From the NCBI RefSeq assembly GCF_003075075.1, contig NZ_QCYM01000002.1:1-64000 (forward strand): a stretch of DNA of 64,000 nt. Reading direction: 5' to 3'. This document shows, in pieces, positions 46,292 to 55,187 of this stretch. The position numbers and the translations under genes are program-made. Numbering within the stretch: the stretch's first letter is position 1; each line of letters begins with the position of its first letter. The notes below the pieces were generated by a model. That model was given only the letters and a program-made list of their open reading frames with translations. It ran no database searches and was not told the DNA's origin. This DNA is from Labrenzia sp. 011. GTDB lineage: Bacteria > Pseudomonadota > Alphaproteobacteria > Rhizobiales > Stappiaceae.

Positions 46292-47026
46292 TTACCTCGC
46301 GTTTGCCTTGTCGTCATAGATCGAGAAGTCGACCATGGTGCCCAGCACCTGGAGATAGGCGACAAGAGCATCCATCTCCGTGACGTCCTTCGGATCGCCA
46401 TCGAATGCGCGGATCTTTGCCGTCGGCCAGCGTTCCTCGAACTCGTAGGCCGCGTCGGTGTCAGGCATCGCCTGACCCCGGACATCCGCCATCGCGTTTT
46501 CGATCTGCTCCTGCGTATAGGGCGTGCCCAGGAACGCGTTCACGGACAGATCCGCCTCGATGTCGCGGATATTCAGCCGGTTTTCCGCCAGGAACGGATA
46601 GCCGGGCATGATGGACGCCGGAACCAGGGACCGCGGATCGGTCAGATGCTCCACATGCCAGTCGTCGGAATATTTTCCGCCGACGCGGGCAAGGTCCGGT
46701 CCGGTGCGTTTCGACCCCCACTGAAAGGGGTGGTCGTACATGCTTTCGGCCGCCAGGGAGTAATGGCCGTAACGCTCCAGTTCGTCGCGCATCGTCCGGA
46801 TCATCTGCGAGTGGCAGGTGTAGCAGCCCTCGCGGATGAAGATGTTGCGCCCGGCAAGCTCCAGCGGCGTATAGGGCCGCATGCCCTCGACCTTCTCGAT
46901 CGTGCTCTTCAGATAGAAGAGCGGTGCGATCTCGACCAGGCCGCCGATGGCGACCACGATCAGGATGCCGATCAGGAGGACGAAGGAGTTCTTTTCAAAG
47001 ACTTCGTGTTTTTTCCAAGCTGACAT
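46292..47026 (-). CDS. ccoO: cbb3-type oxidase monohaem subunit CcoO (FixO)
   Basis: A 244-residue membrane-anchored cytochrome c with an N-terminal helix ([22 protein letters not shown]) and haem motif CYTCH in [15 protein letters not shown] (near 65-75). ATG 47026 follows GGAGGGAC. The axial Met is probably in [10 protein letters not shown]. It is located 13 bp downstream of ccoN. Confidence 0.94.
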   Translation of the reverse strand: MSAWKKHEVFEKNSFVLLIGILIVVAIGGLVEIAPLFYLKSTIEKVEGMRPYTPLELAGRNIFIREGCYTCHSQMIRTMRDELERYGHYSLAAESMYDHPFQWGSKRTGPDLARVGGKYSDDWHVEHLTDPRSLVPASIMPGYPFLAENRLNIRDIEADLSVNAFLGTPYTQEQIENAMADVRGQAMPDTDAAYEFEERWPTAKIRAFDGDPKDVTEMDALVAYLQVLGTMVDFSIYDDKANAR

Positions 47027-47039
47027 TATCGTCCCTCCC

Positions 47040-48695
47040 TCATTCGGCCGGAGCCAGGGAGCCGACCGGCGTGGCTTCGGCTTCTTCAGCCTCGCCATGA
47101 CGGACGGTCATCCAGAGATTATAGGCCATGATTATTGCGCCCAGCAGGAAGAGCGCGCCACCCAGGGCCCGGATTATGTAGAAGGGATGCATCGCCTCGA
47201 CTGTTTCCACGAAGGAGTATTCCAGGAAACCGAGCTGATCGTATGCGCGCCACATCAGGCCCTGCATGATCCCGGACACCCACATGGCGGTGATGTAGAG
47301 AACGATCCCGAGGGTCGACAGCCAGAAGTGCCAGTTCACCAGTTTCAGCGAATAGAGGCTCTTCTTGTTCCACAGCCACGGAATGAGGCAGTAGAGCGCA
47401 CCGAAGGAGATGTAGCCCACCCAGCCGAGCGCACCGGAATGCACGTGGCCGATGGTCCAGTCGGTGTAATGCGACAGGGAGTTGACGGAGCGCAGGCTCA
47501 TCAGCGGCCCCTCGAAGGTCGACATGCCGTAGAAGGCGACGGAAACCACCATCATGCGCAGCACCGGATCGGTCCTGAGCTTGTCCCAGGCGCCCGAGAG
47601 CGTCATCAGGCCGTTGATCATGCCGCCCCATGAGGGCATCCACAGGATGATCGAGAAGGTCGTGCCGAGCGTCGAGGCCCATTGCGGCAGAGCGGTGTAA
47701 TGCAGGTGGTGCGGACCGGCCCAGATGTAGATGAAGATCAGCGCCCAGAAGTGCACGATGGACAGACGGTAGGAATAGACCGGCCGTTCGGCGCGCTTGG
47801 GGATGAAATAATACATGATGGCCAGGAAGCCGGCGGTCAGGAAGAAGCCCACCGCGTTGTGGCCGTACCACCACTGGACCATGGCATCCTGCACACCGGA
47901 CCAGACGATGTAGGACTTGGTCGAATAGATCGACACGGGGATCGTCAGGTTGTTGGTGATATGCAGCATGGCAATGGTGACGATGAACGCCAGATAGAAC
48001 CAGTTGGCCACATAGATATGCGGCTCCTTGCGCTTCCACAGGGTGCCGAGGAACAGGAGCAGGTAGCACACCCAGACGATGGTCAGCCAAAGGTCGGCGT
48101 ACCATTCCGGCTCGGCATATTCCTTGCTCTGCGTAGCGCCGAGCAGATAGCCGGTACCGGCGATCACGATGAAGACGTTGTAACCGATAATCACGAACCA
48201 GGGCAGGATCTTGCCGGGCATGCGGGCCCGGCTGGTGCGCTGAACCACATACATGGATGTCGCCAGCAGAACGTTGCCGCCGAAGGCGAAGATCACGGCG
48301 GATGTATGCAGAGGACGCATACGACCGAAATTGGTCCACGGCAGGTCGAAGTTGAGCGCGGGAAATGCGAGCTGCAGGGCGATCAGAAGACCGACACTGA
48401 AGCCGGCAAGTCCCCAGAACATCGCCGCCGCCGAGCCGAATTTCACCGGGCCCAGATTGTAGTTCGGTTTTCCGTCGATTTCCTGCGGGATCGGTTCCCC
48501 GCCATCGTCGAAATAGGTCTTGAAGATCCAAAACACGCCGACAGCGGCGACCAGCGCGCCGATACCTGCATGAAATGCCATCACCTGATCAAAGGTTTTG
48601 CCCGCCACAATAAGGCAGGCAAATGCAAGCAGCACGAGGAAGATCGCGAATCCGCCTTCCTCGAGCGAGACCATTTTGGCCTTGTTTTGTGCCAT
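47040..48695 (-). CDS. ccoN: cbb3-type cytochrome c oxidase catalytic subunit CcoN (FixN)
   Basis: A 551-residue haem-copper oxidase subunit I with about 12-14 membrane helices. Histidine ligands are in [15 protein letters not shown] (low-spin haem), [17 protein letters not shown] (Cu-B with the active-site Tyr nearby), [12 protein letters not shown] (Cu-B His pair) and [16 protein letters not shown] (haem His pair). It reduces oxygen to water at low oxygen tension. A perfect FNR/FixK box lies 80 bp upstream. Confidence 0.95.
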   Translation of the reverse strand: MAQNKAKMVSLEEGGFAIFLVLLAFACLIVAGKTFDQVMAFHAGIGALVAAVGVFWIFKTYFDDGGEPIPQEIDGKPNYNLGPVKFGSAAAMFWGLAGFSVGLLIALQLAFPALNFDLPWTNFGRMRPLHTSAVIFAFGGNVLLATSMYVVQRTSRARMPGKILPWFVIIGYNVFIVIAGTGYLLGATQSKEYAEPEWYADLWLTIVWVCYLLLFLGTLWKRKEPHIYVANWFYLAFIVTIAMLHITNNLTIPVSIYSTKSYIVWSGVQDAMVQWWYGHNAVGFFLTAGFLAIMYYFIPKRAERPVYSYRLSIVHFWALIFIYIWAGPHHLHYTALPQWASTLGTTFSIILWMPSWGGMINGLMTLSGAWDKLRTDPVLRMMVVSVAFYGMSTFEGPLMSLRSVNSLSHYTDWTIGHVHSGALGWVGYISFGALYCLIPWLWNKKSLYSLKLVNWHFWLSTLGIVLYITAMWVSGIMQGLMWRAYDQLGFLEYSFVETVEAMHPFYIIRALGGALFLLGAIIMAYNLWMTVRHGEAEEAEATPVGSLAPAE

Positions 48696-49191
48696 TTTTA
48701 GCGCCCCAGTCTTTCATATCGTTACAAGGTGCCAACGATGGCACGACCTGTCGCACGACTCGTACGGAGCCGCGTTGATTCATATCAAGACCCTTTAGTA
48801 AGCCGTGGTCGGGATTGCGCTTGTGCAGATTGCCGCATTGCCGGTGCATTGTGTCGCAGGCGGAGCTGAAATGCGGCCTGGCGGGGGTGCCGGCCGGTGG
48901 CAAGGGGGAAGATCGAAGCCCATTGCCTGACCATCGTCCTAAAGCCGCGCCGGAGGTTTTGCGAAGACCTGAGTATCATGGGCAACTGGCGGGTAGAACA
49001 CCAGCGCCTTCGTTCCCGCGCCGTGGCGCGTTCGGGCACGATTCGCCGGCTGAATTTGCAAATTTCCAACGGCATGCCCTGCCCGCCTTAGGGGTCGAGG
49101 CAGGAAACGCCGGCATTCGCGGGACCGGGGTCCCGGTCTCGGATGCCTTTCGGAGGCAACGGCGCTTTTACGGGACGCCGCTACGCTGGTG
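48696..49191. other. Upstream region of ccoN, no further gene seen
   Basis: About 500 bp between ccoN and the 48-residue gene. Apart from the FNR/FixK box, no coding frame with a ribosome-binding site and no RNA gene was recognised. Confidence 0.5.
48775..48788 (-). promoter_or_regulatory. FNR/FixK anaerobox controlling ccoNOQP
   Basis: TTGATTCATATCAA is a perfect match to TTGAT-N4-ATCAA, centred about 86 bp before the ccoN start codon. In alphaproteobacteria such sites at fixNOQP bind FixK or Fnr to switch on the oxidase at low oxygen. No fixK or fnr gene lies in the window. Confidence 0.9.
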
Positions 49192-49338
49192 TCACTTCTT
49201 CTTGCTGCCGCCGGCAAACGCGGAAATGCCCTTGTTCAGGAATGATGACGACGACGACGACGCCGCCGGTTCGACCGCTTTGGCTGCCTTCTTCGGTTTC
49301 CTGATCTCGCGATTGCTGCGTTTCTGTGATTTCGCCAT
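49192..49338 (-). CDS. Small basic hypothetical protein (48 aa)
   Basis: ATG 49338 follows GGAGACAACC. The 48-residue product is lysine-rich, starting MAKSQKRSNREIRKPKK, has a run of six serines, and ends in FAGGSKKK. The serine run comes from a TCG repeat. Short basic proteins with this N-terminus are widespread in proteobacteria and unassigned; RNA or DNA binding is a guess from charge alone. Confidence 0.6.
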   Translation of the reverse strand: MAKSQKRSNREIRKPKKAAKAVEPAASSSSSSFLNKGISAFAGGSKKK

Positions 49339-49462
49339 GGTTGTCTCCTGTGGTGTGAGCCGTATCTGTCGAAGTCCTGCGGTCAGGCCGGCTCCTGCCT
49401 TTCCGAAACGGATGCAATGGACACTCTTGCGACTGTCCGGTTTTCCCTGGCGTGCCGCGCGC

Positions 49463-49729
49463 CTATTTGATGTCGTCGGCCGTCAGAATGAGCGTGGCAC
49501 CGCGGCGCCGGGAATAGGCCTTGCTGACATGTCCCTCGACCTTTTTGCGCATGCCATCAAAGGCAGCCAGACAAAGCGTTTCGTCGGACATCGGCTTGTC
49601 GGTCACCCTCCTGAGGAGGTCGACCTGCACGAAGACCGAGATCTCGAAGACACCGTCGTATCCCGTAAACCGTATGGATTGCCGCCCCGGGTCGAAGCTT
49701 CTGCTCTGGTTCGGAAAGTTCAATGCCAT
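49463..49729 (-). CDS. DUF1488 family protein
   Basis: An 88-residue protein matching DUF1488: MALNFPNQSRSFDPGRQSIRFTGYDG at the N-terminus, FEISVFVQVDLLRR in the middle and ILTADDI at the end. Function unknown. Its start overlaps the racemase-like gene's stop by 10 bp (49720-49729), so the two are probably co-translated. Confidence 0.8.
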   Translation of the reverse strand: MALNFPNQSRSFDPGRQSIRFTGYDGVFEISVFVQVDLLRRVTDKPMSDETLCLAAFDGMRKKVEGHVSKAYSRRRGATLILTADDIK

Positions 49730-50859
49730 TGATGCAGTTCCTCCGATGACCGCGGGCCGGGCACCATTCGGGTTTCGAAAGCCCCCTGCCCGGCGGGCAA
49801 GCTGTAGGTCTTGGTGACGAACGGCGATGTCATGGCGCGTAACAGCGCGCTGTAATTGAGCTGGAAGGTCATTTCGGACCCTGCAGTCACATAGGACCTT
49901 CCGGTATCCACCATCAGGTGGTCGCTGCTTGCCCCCAGAACCTCGATGCCGGGTGCGGCGGTCAGGCCGAGAGGGTCGATGTCCTGCCGGCCCAGCGCCA
50001 GTATCGTACGGAAGTCGCTGCCGCCGTCCTTCCCGGAGACCGGCATGGTGCCGAAGGCCGCCTGCCCGATGGTTCCCCAGGGCCGGGACGGTTTGGTCTT
50101 GGCCTCGATGACCTCCGCAACAAGGGAGATCGCGTTGGTATAGAGACCTTCAATCGGCTGGCGATCGAGGGGGTCCAGTCCCAGGAGGATCGACTCGCCC
50201 AGGCGGAGATTGTTGACGCGGCCGGCCTTTTCTGAAGAGAGCGCCCACTTCAGATTGCTGGAATTGCCGCCCGACACAAGCCTCGTGACAAGGCCAAAGG
50301 CTTCATCCAGCAAATCTGCCAGGCGCGACAGGTCGGACATGTTCCCGGCATCCGGAGATACGCCGCTCTGGCACGCCAGATTGGTGCCGATGCCCTTAAG
50401 GTCGATATTCGGAAACCGCAGCGCCGCCCGCACGGTTTCCTGGAGGTCTCCGGGCATGATGCCCTCGCGCAGGTCGCCCATCTCCACCATCAGCACCACG
50501 CCATGACGCCTGCCCGCCCTTTGGGCGGCTGTCGACAGGGCGCTGATGACGTCAAGTTCCGTGTTGAAACTGATGTCTGCATGGGCAACCACGCGACCGG
50601 CCTGGCTTGGCATGGGCGAGCGAATAAGGGTCATGGGCGCCGTGATGCCCGCCCGGCGCATTGCCTCGATATTTTCGATACGTGAGTCGCCGAGGCCCCT
50701 CACTCCCGCCCCAAGCAACGCATTAGCGAAGCGCGGTTCGCCGAGACAGGCCTTGGTGACGCCGGTGACGGAAATACCGTGGCCGCGCAGCTGCGAGACC
50801 AGGGCGGAGGCATTGTGGCGGATCTTCTCCAGATCGACTTCCAGGCGCGGTGCACTCAT
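49720..50859 (-). CDS. Alanine/ornithine racemase-family PLP enzyme
   Basis: A 379-residue protein with the fold-type III PLP barrel of alanine racemase N-terminal domains. The PLP lysine is in GVTKACLG (about residues 33-40), with RLEVDLEKIRHNA before it and LRLGESILLG near the phosphate site. It belongs to the alanine/ornithine racemase-like group. It is coupled (ATGA, 50856-50859) to the DUF1611 gene upstream, pointing to shared work on a D- or L-amino acid. Confidence 0.8.
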   Translation of the reverse strand: MSAPRLEVDLEKIRHNASALVSQLRGHGISVTGVTKACLGEPRFANALLGAGVRGLGDSRIENIEAMRRAGITAPMTLIRSPMPSQAGRVVAHADISFNTELDVISALSTAAQRAGRRHGVVLMVEMGDLREGIMPGDLQETVRAALRFPNIDLKGIGTNLACQSGVSPDAGNMSDLSRLADLLDEAFGLVTRLVSGGNSSNLKWALSSEKAGRVNNLRLGESILLGLDPLDRQPIEGLYTNAISLVAEVIEAKTKPSRPWGTIGQAAFGTMPVSGKDGGSDFRTILALGRQDIDPLGLTAAPGIEVLGASSDHLMVDTGRSYVTAGSEMTFQLNYSALLRAMTSPFVTKTYSLPAGQGAFETRMVPGPRSSEELHQWH

Positions 50860-52055
50860 TGGATCGAAGCGGTGTGCTTCCTTTCAAGTTCCGGAAAGGA
50901 CGAAAAGACCATGTCCACCAGACGGTCGTCCGGGCGCGCCAGCGCATCGGTGACGGGAATTTTCAGATCGGCCTCATAAGCGGAGATGGCCGCGCCGATC
51001 TCGGCGTCGTTCATGTTCTCATGATTGATCGTCAGGCCAATGACCCTGGTGTCGGAGAAGGCCTCGATCAGGTCGATTTCGGATTTCGGCTCGGGCATCT
51101 TCATGTGCTCGAAGTCGCAACGGTTCTCGCGATGGGGCGCGTGCTGGAGAATGACACCCTGCGGAGCGCTGCCCCTCAGGATGAAGGCCGACGTACAGAA
51201 GGCGGGATGGCTCAGCGCCCCCTGACCTTCGACAATGATCACGTCTGGATCGTCGCCTTTCCAGGCATCGACAATCGTCGCTTCCAGTTCGCCGCAACAG
51301 AACTGCGAAGGCACGGCATCCAGCGCGACGCCATAGCGCCCGCCCTGCATCAGACCGGTCTGGCCGGTGGACACCATGACCGCACGCACGCCGCGCGCGA
51401 TCAGCGCCCTTGTCAGGATGCTTGCGGTCGTGCGCTTGCCGATGGCGCAGTCGGTTCCCAGAACAGCGATCCGCGGACAGGTGACGTCGTGAATGGCGCC
51501 GCTGAACAGTCTCAGGTCGTTCTTGGGGCGCGGTTTTCTGACATCGATGATCATGGCGTTGCCGGCAGCTCCGGCCGCCACGAACTCCGGGTCGTCCCCG
51601 AGAAATTCATGCAGGCCGTTGACCACATTCATGCCGTGTCCCAGGGCGGCAAGAACGATCTTGCGCTCCTTTGGCGACAACATTCCTGTCGCCGGCGCCA
51701 TGCCATAGATGAAATAGTCGGGCTTGCGGGACGAACCGGCCAGCGCCTGGTCGAGACTGGCGAAGACGGGAATTTCGTTTGCCTTCCCGTCCAGCAGCTC
51801 ACCGGCATCGCGGCCCGCTTGCGTGCTGTCGATGATCGAGGTGATTTCATATTTTTCGGAGTGGCGCACGAGCCCGTTGGCCGTCTTGCCGTCGATCTTG
51901 CCGAAATTGCCTTCGCAATAGACCAGCGCCGTCGCAATCGCGGTTTCAGCCGGTTTTGAAACCGGTGCGACAGGTGGCTCCAGCCCCTTCCTTGCAAATG
52001 ACAAATGCAGGACAGGTCTGGCTTTCACTGTATTCGCGAAAGGAATTACGGTCAT
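50856..52055 (-). CDS. DUF1611 family protein (DgcN-like N-acyltransferase)
   Basis: A 399-residue protein; ATG 52055 has AAGGAG 5 nt upstream. The C-terminal domain has a P-loop-like AVLGTDCAIGKRTTA (about 200-214) and IIVEGQGALSHPA; the N-terminal domain is Rossmann-like. DUF1611 includes DgcN, reported as a D-glutamate N-acetyltransferase in marine bacteria. In that pathway the partner is an enolase-superfamily racemase (DgcA), whereas here it is a PLP racemase-like protein. The specific substrate is not proven. Confidence 0.78.
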   Translation of the reverse strand: MTVIPFANTVKARPVLHLSFARKGLEPPVAPVSKPAETAIATALVYCEGNFGKIDGKTANGLVRHSEKYEITSIIDSTQAGRDAGELLDGKANEIPVFASLDQALAGSSRKPDYFIYGMAPATGMLSPKERKIVLAALGHGMNVVNGLHEFLGDDPEFVAAGAAGNAMIIDVRKPRPKNDLRLFSGAIHDVTCPRIAVLGTDCAIGKRTTASILTRALIARGVRAVMVSTGQTGLMQGGRYGVALDAVPSQFCCGELEATIVDAWKGDDPDVIIVEGQGALSHPAFCTSAFILRGSAPQGVILQHAPHRENRCDFEHMKMPEPKSEIDLIEAFSDTRVIGLTINHENMNDAEIGAAISAYEADLKIPVTDALARPDDRLVDMVFSSFPELERKHTASIQ

Positions 52056-52714
52056 AATGGCTCCTTGGGAGTAAACGCCGACACATGGCCGCAAAGGCAC
52101 GCGACGACGGCCGCCTCCGCACCCGGAAACCCGGGCGCGCAGAGGAAGAAATCGATTAAGTTTCTAGCTTGTATTCGCCCGACAACGACCGCTTCGCGCT
52201 GGATTCATGCTCCGCGCGAGTTCGTATGCAGGGGATGTGTTTGATCAAACGGATCATAGGGAGGACGCAGGCCACCGGCTCAGCGGTCCGGGATATTATC
52301 GGAAAGGGTCCATGCGCCCAGAACGATCCGGCAACGACGCCATCATGCGCCATATTGCGGGGAATGTACAACGCCAATTGTAAAAGCCGTCAGGTCTGCA
52401 GACAGGTTGCCTTCGAAAGGCGCTCCACCTCGCCGTGCAAACACGCCGGTTGAAACATCCGTCCATCCCGAAGATCTCCACCTTGCATGCCCCTCCGCGG
52501 CGGGCCAGATCATCTGCGTCCGGACATGCCGCGACTCACTCCGTTGCCGCCTCCAGCAGGGGCGGTCTTGAGCAGGGACAGCGGTCGCCCAGTACCGCAT
52601 ACATGCGGAAATCCCGCACACGCCTTCCCTGTCCCGGTCAGACAGAAAAGCCGTGAAAATGCAGTGGATCGAGAAAAGCCACCAAAGGGACTGCGGCGAC
52701 GGAAAGCGAGGATT
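52056..52714. other. 659-bp intergenic region
   Basis: Holds the promoter side of the DUF1611 gene and the 3' side of the SMR gene. The palindrome at 52239-52250 is listed separately. Frames of 60-95 codons occur on both strands but lack ribosome-binding sites and recognisable sequence. Confidence 0.45.
52239..52250. promoter_or_regulatory. Perfect 12-bp palindrome upstream of the DUF1611 gene
   Basis: GTTTGATCAAAC is fully self-complementary and lies about 185 bp before ATG 52055. It may be an operator. It contains TTGATCAA, but the half-sites are too close for an FNR box. Confidence 0.35.
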
Positions 52715-53038
52715 TCAGCCGTTCGGACCCGAAAACTTCATGAGAATGATGCCGACCAGGATCAGCGCCGCCGCCAGCAGGCGCATCAAGGTCACGCTTT
52801 CTCCCAGAACAACAATTCCCACAGCGAATGCTCCGACTGCTCCGATGCCGGTCCATACGGTGTAGGCAGTGCCCAAGGGAAGCGTCCGCATGGCCAGCGA
52901 AAGCAGAGTGAAGCTGGCGATCATCGTGACGATGGTAATCGCGCCGGGCACAAGCAATGTGAACCCGGCGGACTTCTTCATGAAGAACGCCCAAACGATT
53001 TCCAGGAAACCTGCGGAAACGAGATAAATCCAAGCCAT
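52715..53038 (-). CDS. gdx: SMR-family guanidinium exporter (Gdx/SugE)
   Basis: A 107-residue four-helix small multidrug resistance protein that exports guanidinium in exchange for protons as a dual-topology dimer. Gdx-subtype marks are AGFLEIVWA (the conserved Glu13 with Trp16), PLGTAYTVWTGIGAVG and GIVVLGESVTLMRL. A guanidine-II riboswitch directly upstream supports the guanidinium role over general drug export. Older annotation would be SugE. Confidence 0.92.
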   Translation of the reverse strand: MAWIYLVSAGFLEIVWAFFMKKSAGFTLLVPGAITIVTMIASFTLLSLAMRTLPLGTAYTVWTGIGAVGAFAVGIVVLGESVTLMRLLAAALILVGIILMKFSGPNG

Positions 53039-53058
53039 ACCCAGTCCTAAATCCAGGA

Positions 53059-53101
53059 CCGGGCCGTCCCGGAATGGTTCTCAGGCGCGGGTCGTCCCAC
53101 G
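53059..53101 (-). ncRNA. Guanidine-II (mini-ykkC) riboswitch
   Basis: Read on the minus strand, two hairpins each with an ACGR tetraloop stand 13 nt apart: CGTGGG-ACGA-CCCGCG (53086-53101; 6 bp with one G-U) and CCGGG-ACGG-CCCGG (53059-53072; 5 bp). The second ends 20 nt before the gdx start codon. Paired ACGR-loop hairpins are the defining structure of the guanidine-II class, which usually exposes the ribosome-binding site when guanidinium binds. Confidence 0.88.
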
Positions 53102-53228
53102 CGAAGCGACACATAGGGGTGACGTCGGCACAGGTCAAGACTCCCGTGCAGACAACGACCGAGGCAGGTCCGGCGCGGCTTTCCAGATCCGGTCAGGACG
53201 TCTCCGGAGCGTCCGGGAAGGAACGACT

Positions 53229-54212
53229 TCACGCGCCCGCACTTCCGCCGTATGTTCTCTCGCCGATCGGCGTTTCGCGGATTTTCCCGAGCACCAGATC
53301 GAGCAGCGCCCTTTCCGCCCGATTGAGTTTTGCCTTCGGATTCCACACCACATGCACGTCGATCTCCGGCAGCTTGTCGTAGGGCGGGAGCTGCCACAGG
53401 AGGCCGTCCCTCACGTCGCGGGCCGCAACGTGAACGGGAAGAGGGCCGATCCCCAGACCGGCAACGATCATGCGGCGGACCTCTTCGAGATTGGCCGAAG
53501 TCCCGACGATACGGTCCTCGAGATCGGCAGCGGCGCGCATCAGCGTCACCGGCCGCAACGCATCCTCCATGCGGTCCGTGACAAAGCTCACCGCGAACTG
53601 GCCGGCCAGATCCGCCTTTGTCAGGTTCTCCCGCCCGAAGAGGGAATGCGGCGGGCCGCAGAACAGGCCGAAGAATTCCCGGAAGAGGCGCAGATATTCC
53701 AGTTTCGGATTGCGGTCGCGGACAAGACAGACGGCCAGCGACGCGCGCCGCGAGGAGACCGCGTCCAATGCATCCTTGCTGGCGGACACATTGATGGACA
53801 GCGTCGCGGCCGGGTGCTTGTGGTGGAACTCGCGCAGCGTGTCATCGAACAGCGGACAGACCACATGGCTGGCCATGGCGATCTCGACGTGGCCGCGAAC
53901 CTCGTCGGTCACTTCGCGCATCAGGGTACCGAGCCGCAGGACCGAGCCCTGGATCTCGATCGCCTCCCTGAACAACAGCTGTCCGGCCTCGGTAAGTTCG
54001 AACAGGCCCGGCTTGCGGTTGATCAGCTTGCGGCCGAGCCGGTCTTCCAGCCGTTTCAGGGCGCTCGAGACGGTCGGCTGCTTGAGCCGCAGCTTCTCCG
54101 CGGCGGCTGTCACACTGCTGGACTGGGCGAGCACGATGAAGGTTCTCAGCAGGTTCCAGTCCAGCTCACGCGCCAGTCGCTCGGCGTGGATCGGCCGCAA
54201 TCCCTTTGTCAT
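53229..54212 (-). CDS. LysR-family transcriptional regulator
   Basis: A 327-residue regulator; ATG 54212 is preferred over the upstream in-frame TTG 54224. The winged helix is at about 20-80 (LRTFIVLAQSSSVTAAAEKLRLKQPTVSSALKRLEDRLG). The co-inducer domain spans about 105-310. It is divergent from the ABC importer operon starting at 54321, and probably controls it. The co-inducer is unknown. Confidence 0.88.
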   Translation of the reverse strand: MTKGLRPIHAERLARELDWNLLRTFIVLAQSSSVTAAAEKLRLKQPTVSSALKRLEDRLGRKLINRKPGLFELTEAGQLLFREAIEIQGSVLRLGTLMREVTDEVRGHVEIAMASHVVCPLFDDTLREFHHKHPAATLSINVSASKDALDAVSSRRASLAVCLVRDRNPKLEYLRLFREFFGLFCGPPHSLFGRENLTKADLAGQFAVSFVTDRMEDALRPVTLMRAAADLEDRIVGTSANLEEVRRMIVAGLGIGPLPVHVAARDVRDGLLWQLPPYDKLPEIDVHVVWNPKAKLNRAERALLDLVLGKIRETPIGERTYGGSAGA

Positions 54213-54257
54213 AGATCTTATCAATACCTGAAATTCTGATTATCTATTTGATCTATG
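54210..54257. promoter_or_regulatory. Candidate LysR operator in the divergent region
   Basis: CATAGATC (54210-54217) and GATCTATG (54250-54257) form a perfect 8-bp inverted repeat 32 bp apart, with ATCA/TGAT arms between them (54220-54223, 54237-54240). AAGTACTT (54283-54290) is a further short palindrome. The layout suits a LysR tetramer, but the left arm overlaps the LysR start codon. Confidence 0.4.
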
Positions 54258-54320
54258 AAGACGCGGCTGCGACCCTGAAGTCAAGTACTTCTGACAATGG
54301 ATTTTGGCCGGAACCACCGC

Positions 54321-55187
54321 ATGAGCGTTGAAGCACGCGAAAGACGACAACCCTGGATCCTCCTGTCTCCGGCCCTGACGGCGATCGGGCTGCTGCTGTT
54401 TGTCCCGCTTGCGTTCATCGTCGTCTATTCCTTCTGGCTGCGCACCGCATCGGGCGCCGATCAGGTGGGCTTTTATCTCGACAACTGGAACGAGGCGCTC
54501 ACCGACCCGTTCTACCGGGACATTCTCTTCAGCACCTTGCGGATCGCGGCGATCACGACTGCTGCCTGCGCCGTCCTGGGGTATCCGGCCGCCTATTTCA
54601 TTGCCCGTTCGGACGGCAACAAGGCGCTGCTGCTTCTGCTGCTGATGCTGCCCTTCTGGATCAGCTACATCATCCGCACCATGTCGTGGATCAACATCCT
54701 GGGCGTCTCCGGCGCGGTCAACTGGGTGCTGCTCACTCTCGGCCTCACTTCCGAACCGGTCCAGATGCTCTACAACGAACCGACGGTCATCCTCGGGCTC
54801 GTGCATTTCCTGCTGCCCTTCATGGTGCTGAACGTCTATGTCGCCCTGGAGGGGATCGACGTTTCCCTGGAAGATGCCGCCTGTTCGCTCGGTTCCACCC
54901 GCTGGCAGGCGTTCCGCGAAGTGACATTGCCCCTGTCCCTGCCGGGCCTCGCCGCCGGGGGGCTGCTCTGTTTCGTCCTCAGTGCGGGAACCTATATCAC
55001 CCCGCTGATCCTCGGCGGGCCGACGGACGCCATGTATGCCAATCTGGTTTTCGAGGCGATCATCACCCAGCTCAACTGGCCGCTCGGTTCGGCCCTGTCG
55101 CTGATGCTGCTGGCCGTCCTGGGAACGCTGGTGCTGATCTACAACCACTACCTCGGCATGGGACAGCTGATGAAGGGGCTGGGCTGA
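54321..55187 (+). CDS. ABC transporter permease, spermidine/putrescine type (PotB-like)
   Basis: A 288-residue permease with about six membrane helices and the EAA-type cytoplasmic loop EDAACSLGSTRWQAFREVTLPLSLPGLAAG (about 190-220). LPFWISYIIRTMSWINIL is the polyamine-permease block. ATG 54321 is preferred; ATG 54297 in frame is possible. Its stop overlaps the next permease start. First gene of the ten-gene operon. Confidence 0.88.
   Translation: MSVEARERRQPWILLSPALTAIGLLLFVPLAFIVVYSFWLRTASGADQVGFYLDNWNEALTDPFYRDILFSTLRIAAITTAACAVLGYPAAYFIARSDGNKALLLLLLMLPFWISYIIRTMSWINILGVSGAVNWVLLTLGLTSEPVQMLYNEPTVILGLVHFLLPFMVLNVYVALEGIDVSLEDAACSLGSTRWQAFREVTLPLSLPGLAAGGLLCFVLSAGTYITPLILGGPTDAMYANLVFEAIITQLNWPLGSALSLMLLAVLGTLVLIYNHYLGMGQLMKGLG

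Noticed and set aside
49241..49268. GAC/TCG trinucleotide run as a microsatellite
   Set aside because: It encodes the serine run of the 48-residue protein and is only about eight units with variation.
52239..52250. GTTTGATCAAAC as an FNR box
   Set aside because: FNR/FixK boxes need TTGAT-N4-ATCAA; here the half-sites overlap with no spacer.
52343..52621. 92-codon minus-strand frame in the large intergenic region
   Set aside because: No ribosome-binding site, no recognised sequence, and overlapping open frames of the same size exist on the other strand.
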